Source: Terana coerulea
Lineage: Eukaryota > Basidiomycota > Agaricomycetes > Polyporales > Phanerochaetaceae
DNA length: 64,000 nucleotides
Assembly: GCA_024811115.1 (NCBI GenBank)
Contig: JAKOGH010000641.1
Location: forward strand, 62,001 to 126,000
Direction: 5' to 3'
Shown here one piece after another: positions 24,499 to 34,367 of this stretch. The position numbers and the translations under genes were made by a program. A model generated the notes under the pieces. It was not told the DNA's origin, ran no database searches, and saw only the letters and a program-made list of their open reading frames with translations. How positions within the stretch are numbered: the first letter of the stretch is position 1; each line of letters begins with the position of its first letter.

Positions 24499-25918
24499 CA
24501 GTCTCCTACCTCAGCTTAGTCTCCCTAGGCAGAGTAGACAGACTCAGATGTGACGGACGGTCGTCTGTCTGACGTCTGCTTTTTCAACAGGGGGTCTTAG
24601 GCACTAATCCGCCATCAGCCGACATGCCGCTTACTCAGAGGCCAAGCAATACCAAACAACGTGATGTTCAATGCGTAGAGGACCGTGCAACATTCCACTG
24701 CACTCGCGTTCTGTGTGCCTACTTGCACACAAATATTTTCACAATAAAATATACCCCTTTGGAACTTACCAGAAGGGATAATAATTGCCACTTGCTTCAC
24801 TCGCGCCTGGCATAGTGATTAATCAAGCCATCCAGAATTATGGCGCCTTGACCAGTGTAGAAGTGTTTATTTGCATTGAGTAAGAGGCTTATATAGACAT
24901 CTCTAAAGGTATTTCATTGCTGTTCAACATGTGCTGTGAAGCTCCAGGCTGAAAGGCTAACCAAGGCATGGGGGAGGCCAATGCCCTGCGTTTAGGGCCT
25001 GTCTTAGCAGTGATTTCCTATCAAATGCTGCAGAAAAACAAACAAAGGTGTACCTATTGAAGGTGATTTCCATGTCATTGTATGATAGCAGAGTCTCTCC
25101 AGTGTCTTCTCACAGTATCATCGTCTCCTCCAGTGACAGAGGCAGCGCAGCGAGGGAAAAGCGCTTAATGACTAATATATCCAAATTGAGTGAGAATTGC
25201 CATATATGGGACTAGTGCTTAAAGCCCACATGTCAGAAAACAGGCTACCTCAGCTTGCCATTTGAGTTGAGCAAGGGCGTGAGACGTTTTGGGCCCATTT
25301 GGGCCTCTCTTGCCATTCCTCAACTCTGCAGGGTGGCTGGTGCAAAATATTGGCGCCCCAGAGGAGATGGCCTGAATTGCACACGTGAAGAATCTAAATG
25401 GAGTAGGTGTCTCAGTGACGTGGCTTCATAGCTTATTACAATAAAGTGAATTTGGACGCTTTCAAGTGCAAGTTGGCCAAGCTGCTGCCACTAAAAGTCA
25501 TGAAAATCATATATTAAAATATTATTATATATTTGAGCATGCTCAGATGTTAGTAACCCATTGAGTTCCTCATTGTCTGTTATTATTTGCTCTCTTCACT
25601 GCCTAGAGTTATTGTGTGCAGCTGTCGCGCAGGTTAAAATGTCATTTAGCTAGCAAAAATATACCATAGCATATTAGAAACATTTCTAACTACTCCAAGC
25701 AACTTTTGTAGTAGACTGTTTGAGCACTAAAGCAAATGAGTGTATGAGCTTTGCTTGGTCATGGTGAAACCGGATATGCATCCGGGATCACATAATTAGG
25801 CGCTGATATTTTGCGCTAGCTGCTCTACAGAGTTGAAGAATGATGAAAGAGGCCTGAATGAGCTCAAAAATTCTCACGCCCTTGCTCAACTCAAAGGGTG
25901 AGCCAAAGTAAGAGACTA
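24499..25918. mobile_element. Inverted-repeat DNA element with 9-bp target duplication, carrying a nested insertion
   Basis: The outer ends are imperfect inverted repeats of about 70 bp: the left begins CAGTCTCCTACCTCAGCT and resumes after the nested insertion, the right (reverse complement) begins TAGTCTCTTACTTTGGCT. Both contain an identical TTTGAGTTGAGCAAGGGCG core. The element is flanked by direct copies of ACTTCAATG at 24490-24498 and 25919-25927. Without the nested unit the element is about 680 bp and has no coding capacity. The 8- to 9-bp duplication with long inverted ends fits a hAT- or Mutator-like non-autonomous element; I cannot tell which. Confidence 0.75.
24517..25247 (+). mobile_element. 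hAT-like non-autonomous element, copy A (nested)
   Basis: This 731-bp unit begins TAGTCTCCC and ends GGCTA. It is flanked by the 8-bp direct repeat CCTCAGCT at 24509-24516 and 25248-25255. A second copy about 95% similar over its whole length is at 60042-60770 with a different 8-bp flank, which proves the ends. The copy has landed inside the left inverted repeat of the element spanning 24499-25918. Eight-base duplications and short TAG...CTA ends are typical of the hAT superfamily. No open frame of note. Confidence 0.85.
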
Positions 25919-26398
25919 ACTTCAATGTCCCTGCTGATTGAGCTGTAAAGGATAACAAAGTTTAAATTTTAGCTGAAATGGATAAACCCATTGGTGTGCC
26001 TAGGTGAAGTGCACCAAAGGCATTAAGATTCTAGGCGATGAGGGTTTGTATGAGCATGAACATTGCAATTCAAGCGGAATGTCATACCTCACATTGCACT
26101 GCATCCAACCCAAATCCTAACACAGCCAGATGTGATATATGCTATCTTTAAAGTCATGAGGCACTAAGCTGCAAAGCAAGATGCATCCTATGCAATATGC
26201 CGGTGGTCATTTGTTAGAACTGTGGAGATATATAGAGATAGGAACATGTTGGCTAGTGCAAATACAAGCTTTAAGTGCGGTGCTGTGATACCATCAAGAG
26301 CTTGCACTTGATGCATCATGGTGCCATATACTCTTGACGATAAGCTGTCACTTCAGCAAACCCATTCTACTTATTTGCATTTCAAGTTTTACAGCTGT

Positions 26399-26567
26399 TT
26401 CAGGTTATAATGAGAAGCACCTTTTTTTTCCTCACGTGCAAGGACCTTCCTAAAAATATGGCAGCCCTTCTGCACATTTAATAGACACTGTGACTAATTG
26501 AAACTCAGCTGTAAACAACCATAACAAGCCATAAGTATTTGACTGTAACTATCTTGCAACTCCACTG
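26399..26567 (-). repeat. Dispersed repeat, inverted relative to 28205-28745
   Basis: Read on the minus strand this matches 28205-28745 on plus: both share AGTGGAGTTG(C/T)AAGATAGTTAC, GGCTTGTTATGGTTGTTTAC and AAGGTCCTTGCAC. The present copy is compact, while the other has an extra block of about 360 bp. An LTR-like sequence abuts it on the right. Confidence 0.65.
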
Positions 26568-27132
26568 TATTACAAAACTATAATACTCACCTGCTGGGAT
26601 GACTTGAAAGAAGTGGGGAAAGCAGAGGGACTTGAGTAGAGCTAGTAGAGTAGATATGAATCAAAGATGTTGTTGAGTCTGGGGGTTTAGCCCACAGACC
26701 AGCCTCCTTATATACATGTGTAAAGGGACCCCAGACACTATCTAAAACCTTCAATACCATATGTTGACTGATACAGTTAGGTGTCATCTGACTAAGGCTC
26801 CAGAGCATACCACTGCTCTAACTCTCTTATCAGATCTAACCTAGCTATTATGCTAACATCAACACTATCTAGATGTTCTAATCGAGCTACTGTACACTAT
26901 CAGTCCATGATGTCATACTGACATCATACTGAGGTCATAGTCCAGAACAGTTCCAGACTTGAGTCCTGGATCCTACATCTATATAAGGCATATTCCTGAT
27001 GTCCATGCAACAAGCACATGGCAAACTGATCTAGCATCTTGTAACGCTGTGTGATGACTTGGTGACATGTCCCGTGACTTGATGTTACACTCTAAGCGCT
27101 GTGGACTAGAGCTGAGGGAAATTTGTGGCACA
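26568..27132 (-). mobile_element. LTR-like sequence, copy of the LTR at 56999-57553
   Basis: On the minus strand this runs from TGTGCCACAAATTTCCC to GTTTTGTAATA and aligns end to end with the solo LTR in the KDZ gene. Shared features include a TATATAAGGAGGCTGG TATA-type promoter block and a CAACAACATC segment. The flanking pentamers differ (CACTG left, CCATA right), so no target duplication remains. It is about 565 bp long and non-coding. Confidence 0.75.
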
Positions 27133-28204
27133 CCATAACTTGATCAATTGCTATAACTTTGACTCACTGGAACTTCTTCAGCTTGACAGTAACTCTTCAC
27201 TGCAGCTATAATCCCAAATCGCTTGCTGTTATCGCTATCCCTTATACTACACTGCTCTACATGTTTACCAAGCAATGCTGTGTGTTTCTGTTCACACTAC
27301 ACTCATCACTGTCAGTGGTCGCAATATAAGACTTGGCTAGAACCGTCTCTTAGAAGTTTTCATGGCTGCGTTGACGAATGAAGTGGTAGGTGAAGAGCAA
27401 GATCTGCGATGAGCTTTAGCTATGCACTCTACACAATACTTGTGACACCCAACCTACTAAGCAGTGCAAGTCGACTCTGATTTGTGATGCTCTGTGGCAC
27501 TACAAGTTAATACCATTTCCAAGCAGTGAAGCCATTTTCCGAGCTCACATGCAAAGAAGCACAAGCACGACTGCTGGTGGTTGCACTAGCTTGAGTTGTG
27601 TATAGGCTACTTCAGTATTGACCAGTCCACTACTAATAGACTGAGCTTCATTACTACTCAAGAGCCTAGCCTCAAACCCTCCTCTTCTGGTGGTGACATG
27701 CTCAACTTGCATAATAATGCAAAGATGAAGACTAGGGGTGATAGTTTCACTTATTGTTTCTTGTACAGCAAAACGATGCATGCCACCACCTTAAGCATGC
27801 ATAAATTGCAGCTCACCTGTGCTGGGGACCCCATTATGCACATCATCACATCAGTAACACTGCTATACCAGAGCCTAAGTGCAATACCTATCAAAGCAAG
27901 CAAATAAACTGTTCCTCTGCATGAAAATGGCCCTGGTGTGACCCTTGCTAAGTGTCACACAAGCAATAGCAAGCTAGTGCTGGTTAAGTCTTGAACTGTA
28001 GTGTTTGTTTAGGCTACAGCCTACAGAAACCTGCTCGGTCGAGCATGACATCCTATGTTACCTGCACATTATATAGTATTTGTATTAATATATTGCAATC
28101 AACAAATTAGCTAGAGGCAATGCTCCAGCAAGTGAGAGATGGTTTTATGGCCACCAATCTAAGACTATAATTCTGATGAGTTAGAATTATGGTGGTGAGT
28201 CAAC

Positions 28205-28745
28205 AAAGTTACAGTGGAGTTGTAAGATAGTTACGATCGAATACTACGGCTTGTTATGGTTGTTTACAGCTGGATTTCAATTAGTTACGGTGTTTATTAA
28301 ATGTGCAAAAGAGCTGCCATACAAAAGGAATCTTCCGACTCTTGCCTTCTAACTGGACTGTGCGCATCTCGGGAACAGTGCTTGTAGCGAGTGCCAAAAT
28401 GCTGGAAAGGCTCTTGAGCATATGTATGTGTCATCTTTGTATAATCAGAACTGGCAAAAATGTCAATCTGACATGCCCAGAACCTGAGTTGTGTATAAGT
28501 AGGGCAAAATGTGCAATTAACTGGATTTGCAGTGAGCACAAAACTCATGTGCAGAGAAAATGAAATAAAATATATAACACATGCTCATAAAAGTTATATT
28601 TGTAATATCAGCATGTTCAGAAATATTGAAGGAATAGTGTGTGCAGTAGGCTGTGGCAGAGAGTTAGAAGTTATCATTTTGGAAAGGTCCTTGCACATAA
28701 AAAAGGTGCTTTTCATTATAACCCAAAACAGCTGTAATGACTTGC
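28205..28745 (+). repeat. Dispersed repeat with an extra ~360-bp block
   Basis: Plus-strand partner of 26399-26567. The homologous parts are about 28205-28320 and 28680-28745. The block between them, about 28321-28679, is absent from the other copy. It is either an insertion here or a deletion there; no clear target duplication was found around it. Confidence 0.6.
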
Positions 28746-29734
28746 CAATCCTGTACAATTGATGCAAAGTATAGCTGTGGTTTTTTAAGCTGTTAATGAG
28801 AGCATATCCCCTACTGCACATAAATCAATAAATTCCATATTTGTGCCATATGTGAGAGCAATGTAGAGTTCGCGAGGCAAGTGAAGGTAGTGGTTGTGAA
28901 CTCAAAGTAGGCAATTCGCGAGGCAAAAGCCAATAATTCCAACCTTTCACATAGCCTTGTTTGAACTTGTTGAGATGGCAAGCCTATTATTGCCTTTTTT
29001 AAATGGCTACTCCAGTGCTAGAAACACTGCTTGTCTTTCGCATTGCTGCTCTCTGTCTAGCATAAATGCGTAACACCTCTTGCTCGGGGAGGCATGCTGA
29101 TAAGCAGAGGTAGTCTTGTATATTTATTTCGCAATGGAGTGTGCAATGGTGCGTTTCTAAGTACATCTGCTATGTGCGTACAGTGCAAAACCACTGCTGG
29201 CCATCTGGGAATTTTAGACTAAAGGGCTTTCATTGCATTAGTAGCTATGTTTTCTCAAGCATAAGGCCTGAGCCCATTTAAATATTTTATTGGAGCTAGT
29301 TATGTGGAGCTGCTACAAAGGGCTATATCTGGCCAACCGTCAAGTATGGTTTCAGCCACTGGGATGTTGTGCTAAGCTGATGTATACAGTGCTGTCCTAG
29401 GTATCTCACCAGCCAGTCTATGGAATGTTTGCATGGTTTACCTCAGCAATGAACTAGTATCATAGTCAGCTATCAATCTTGGGACTACATCATGGCGAAG
29501 TAACCAGTGCACATGCTATTGATGACAGGTTCTCATGATGGCCCATCACATCTGTCAACTCTTTGGAAACCTACCTCTACCCCCATTTCCTCAGATGAAT
29601 ATCCCTCTTTCTCCCTGCTTACCACTACTTCCACTCTAACCTGATAACATAGTAAACAGGTATGCTTCAGATTAGCTGTCCTCAATAATAAATCACCCTG
29701 TTGCTAATTTTAAGCTAGCTCCCATCAAGCAGAC

Positions 29735-31573
29735 ATGTCTCAAGGTTTAGCCAAGCTCAAAGCACTGTTGAAGATTATACAGGACTCAATATGCTCCATT
29801 GAAGCCTATACAACATCTGCGAAGCTAGAGTTCCTGTTGTCTAACTCTTTAATAACTGTGGAATCAGAAGCAGCACGCAGCTTGCCTGAAGTTCAAATGG
29901 CCATGCAGCTGATTGTAGCTGCTATCAACCAGCTCAAGTTTGCTGCCTGCTCTCCAAATGATTAGCATTGCAACTATTGCGATATAAGTAAGCTGCTGGT
30001 GCTTGATCCTTGTTTCACTACTGACTTCAAGACTGCACAGCATGTGTTTTTGGCGGCATTGGGTATTGCAGCTAAGGCCTACGTATCCGAGATGTGTAAA
30101 GAAGTGGGTGCTAAGGTGATTCTATATTTTCCGCCATTGTTACCGGTGCCAATACACAATGCAGGGCACACATATTAATGAAATAGCTCAGGCAAGCAGC
30201 ATAGATCTCATGAAGCTTAGTTTGTTAATTGCTGTAGTTCTTGAACTCTACATCCTAACTTCTCTCAAGTGTGAGCACTTGACTACCAGTGACGAACAAT
30301 ATTTTCCTAGAGATTTCACCTGACTTGTTTGTAAATAATTGTGTGTCTTCCTGCCTTGACACCGGCAAGTACTTCAAACCCATACTGCAGAGGTATGCTT
30401 GCCCTATTGTCAGTCTCAAGAGGTGTCGCTGTCACACTTCCTTTAATTGTAGTCTCGAAAGCAAGCATATTGGCTCTTTGGGAATTGCCGCGGCAATTAA
30501 GCATTAGTGCATCTTTAGTCTGATGTAGTATTACATTTGCTAACTTGGGCTTTAGCACTGACAAAAGCATCAAGGCCACAGATTGCCTTTAGGACATTTT
30601 CTCAACTCCAAGCTAAGCGATTCTCGAAATCGACAGAGACTGCTTTCAACGCAGCCTTTGAGATGAATAAGACCTTTTGACTGGCTTGAGTCGGTAGAAA
30701 ATGAGCATGTCCTTCTCAAGTTCAGCATTGCCCATGAAGATAGTCAAAGGATACTCTGCCCAACACAATATTGAAAGGTATGCTTCTGTGCTTCTGGTCG
30801 GACTTCGCTAATAAACTAACGGAGGAGAATTACACATTTATAGGGCTTTGACTGGATGGCGTTGAAGAATGGCACACTTGTTGTGGGCGTTAGCGGAGGG
30901 ATTGATAGACAGTCAATACAGCTGGCTAAAAGCCACTCACACTTGCGCTTTGTTATACGAAGATAGGAAACAGGTTGTTAAGAATGCTGTCAAGGTATGT
31001 CCTTCATCAACTGCACTTATAACTTGTTGACATTTACTGTAGTTCTGAAGTGGCCAATTTCTAGAAGCACTAGATTCTAGACACGTGACACTGGAAGGCA
31101 CGTATAACTGTTTGTAGGACAAACTGATACTAATTAAAATTTATCTGCTCGGCATATGACTTCTTTATGCTGCAGCTGGTCAAAATGCCAATATCTTCCT
31201 GATGAGAATCCTACTCCACAATTGGTCAAATAAATACTGCCTGAGAATCCTCTGTTACCTTTGAGAAGCAGCCACGCCCTTTACTCGCTTGATAGTTATT
31301 GACAATCTCATGGCATACACATGCATGGAAGAGGATGTTAAGGACATACAGAGATCTAAGCACCGCATTCTTTCCACTCCATTGCTCTCCAATGGCGGAG
31401 CCTCATCCATAATGGCATATGCAATAGATATCCAAATGATGGAGCTCTTTAATGGCAAAGAGTGCACTATTACTCAACTTTGTGAGCTACTCTGTCAGGT
31501 GGGCTGGAGGCTCATGGAAGTCTACTATGGGCCAGCATTTAGCACACAAAAGGTGATAGCAGTTCTAATGTAA
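29735..31573 (+). pseudogene. Decayed O-methyltransferase gene
   Basis: Fragments in order match fungal SAM-dependent O-methyltransferases (plant-type fold, sterigmatocystin 8-O-methyltransferase-like). 29735-29965 gives the dimerisation region (LAKLKALLKIIQDSICSIE, VESEAARSLPEVQMAMQLIVAA); 29975-30120 gives FLAALGIAAKAYVSEMCKEVGAKV; about 30300-30400 gives LEISPDLFVNNCVSSCLDTGK; about 30640 gives TAFNAAFEMNKTF; about 30850 gives GFDWMALKNGTLVVGVSGG, the SAM-binding glycine loop (family norm VDVGGG); 31289-31573 gives the end, with LLSNGGASSIMAYAIDIQMMELFNGKE and FSTQKVIAVLM. Stops and frame shifts lie between the pieces, a large part of the catalytic core is missing, and the DNA is AT-rich and CpG-poor. 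It cannot encode a working enzyme. It sits between two P450s and near a UbiA enzyme, so it was probably part of the same pathway. Confidence 0.8.
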
Positions 31574-34367
31574 TATAGCAATGGCCATCTTTTAGTGGCA
31601 ATGACCTACAAACTTTGTAACGCCTCTCACTTCAAGTACTCCTGTGAATTCCAAGTATGTGAACCTCAGTAGTTATGCTGTTAGGGGCAAATATTGGGAA
31701 CTTAAGTGGAATCTGTACTCAAAACATCTATAGAAGTTCAATTTATATTTCCTGATACCTTCAATGCAGGAGTGTAAAAACTCCACATCTTGGTTGGCCT
31801 CACCACTGTGAGCCTGAAAAGCTGCTATAGCTATGAACTTAGATGGTGATGATTGTTAATCACCAATGAAAGTAGTGGTAAAGTGGTGCTATTGAATGTG
31901 ATGGTGAATATAGGTATGCACTGAGACCCTAGACAAGGTGGTAAATATGCCAAAGTGCTCTCAGGCAAAGTTGCCATTTTGATGGCATTGATATCACCAA
32001 TGTTCATTGGTGAACTTTACTCACTCATCAGTAGCGCTAGCACCATGCAATGCAACTATACCACTACCCATGCAAAGGAAGCGAGTGCACCAAAATAATA
32101 TTCTCTGCTAGCCTCCTCCTCACTATGTGTACTTTTATCAATATCCTCTACGAAGTTGACAACTAGTATTTATGTCTGCCAATGACTCCAATACATACGA
32201 CCCATCCCAGACCATGCACAGCAGATACTATGATTGCATTGGCATGCTTCCCAGAAGTGAATGCTGCAGAGTGTTGTAGTAACTTCGGCTCCTTGTATTC
32301 ACAAGTAAGTTATCTATTCACTCAAGCTACACTATTATATTTGACTGGTGTACTGCTAGTAAGTCAATAGGCTCTGTGCTCTGAGCAGAGCTCTAGAGTT
32401 GCAGATGACCAACATCCAATATATTCAAAGGATTCAAAAAGACCCATTCACTGTTCCACATTCTATATGAAGGGTGAAACCTCAAGTAACTCAGAGGATC
32501 AGGCAATTCAGGCCAACAAGAGGACACCAATATGGGTTTAGGTTACAGAACCAAGCCAGTATATATGCAATGTCCCTTAGCTGAGGGAAGGCATGCTCAA
32601 TGTAAATTCAAGGCTCTACAGCAGGGTTAATCCAATTGGAGGAGTGCAGACTACGCATTCTTAGCTGGGTGTGTCTTGGTGTGCATCTAACTTGCACACT
32701 TCTTAGCAAGAGGCATGTCGCGGCTCGGATAGGTCAAACTGGACTTTGAAACCAAAGAGCCTAGCATGCCAAACATGAGTACCTAGCATAAACAAAACCA
32801 AATCTCAGATGCAATGTTAAGGCAACGGCTCAGGCGTGATTCTGTTCAAGTCATCTCCTCTAGCTTGGAGTGTTGGTGTGCATTGCACACTGCTATTGTT
32901 GCACCAGTACCCTCACTTACTATTATTTAGAGTTCTAGATGACAAAAACAGCTCATTGAGCTGCTTATTCAACTTCGCACAGGCCATCCAGTTAAGAATT
33001 CAGATAAGTTTTCTGCTGCAGATTGTTTTTATCATATCATACTGAACTTATCAATAGTGGACATATCCCACCGGCAAGGACACTGTGGAATATAGCTGTA
33101 TTACAGAGTGTAGTTGTTGTGGTGCTCAGATGTCAAACATGGTCTTAGGCTATTTGAGGTGCTTTGAGTCATAGACGTATACTAGCTTCACTTGTACTAT
33201 ATAGCGTTATGAACCACACTACTCAATATATCTCTCATATTCCATATATATATATACCCGCACCACATGCTGCATAGCCAAATATGTATCATTTATTGTG
33301 TAATGCTCCTAAAAGATGCATAAAGTTAATTTGACAATCAACTACTAACCCTACACTAGGGTTATGGATACACTACCAGTGGTCTAATATAAAACTTTCG
33401 AAAGGATTAAAATCACCACTTTGGTGAATGATGTATAGCATAAAGTCATATAAATGGCAATGTCAAAAATGACCACTTTGAGAAGCTATATAAAATAGTG
33501 ATAGTCACCAAGCTGGTACCTTTGTTTTACCCTACTCTTAATGGTGAATAGTCCAAGATGTCCAAAACGGGCATGAGATCCCATGTTGGTGAGTCGGACA
33601 TTTAGTGGGTGCTTTTCACTTCAAGAGCCACTACTGTACATTGCAAACATTACCAACCCACGCTTTCAGCACTTGCGTTTTCATAGGCACTATTCCTATA
33701 TTCTCGGACGATATTCACCACTTTATTGGGTGACTTGCATGGTGAAAAACATCTAACCCCAAGCACAGTGTGTGGTGACCTCAGACCTGGCACTGAGAGC
33801 CTGAGGTGCTGACGCACCACCTGTGGGATTGTTTGGTGCTGTTAGGAATGCAGGCTTTCCGTTACCTTTCTGGCACATGTGACATGGGGTTTTCCACCAT
33901 GGGCTGGTCCATGGACCACAGTTCTTTCCGTCCGGCCTGATGTCAGAATATAAGTGCCTAGCCGCTGCTATACACAAGCACTTATCAGCGCCACAAGGAT
34001 GATTGCCCATTATGAACATAGGAGATCCAGAGCACATACCTCGGGTATTCCATAGACTAGAATAGAGTCCTTTGACTCCTCACCATATGCCACATATGTT
34101 GATCACCTGTAATTAGCCAGACCTGAGTATAGTACCAGGAGTCTTAGCAGTTCCAGAGGTTCTAGATTACTTGTATATATACCAGCCTGAATACACTGAA
34201 TATTGATAAGTTCAATCATTCTCGTTCTCTCAGCTGAAACATCAGCTCGCTTCATATCCTGAATTATCGTTAAAAATTCAGTGAATTCAGAGGACAAAGG
34301 GTTCTATATTACAAAATATCATCACGGGAGTCGGATACAAGAAACAATGCCTAAAATTGCTACACGT

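Larger units (their letters stand above)
25928..34367. other. AT-rich, CpG-starved island between the two P450 genes
   Basis: Over 8 kb of low-GC DNA lacking an intact gene. CpG is rare: I counted 3 in 29401-29880 (480 bases), against 5 in the single 60-base line 18001-18060 outside it. TG and CA are abundant, as after deamination of methylated cytosine. The island holds an O-methyltransferase pseudogene (29735-31573), LTR-like and other dispersed repeats (26400-28745), and stretches 25928-26398, 27133-28204, 28746-29734 and 31574-34367 where I see no gene or clear element. Short frames there (for example 27596-27907 and 33753-34037) have no recognised domain. Confidence 0.75.

Noticed and set aside
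26551..27050. Apparent GTTAC target duplication around the LTR at 26568-27132
   Set aside because: The right-hand GTTAC belongs to the neighbouring dispersed repeat (it is also present in the 28.2-kb copy) and the left one is inside the LTR, so it is chance.
33753..34037. 94-codon minus-strand frame with several cysteines
   Set aside because: It looked like a small secreted cysteine-rich protein, but it has no signal peptide, no homologue I know, and lies in CpG-poor repeat DNA.
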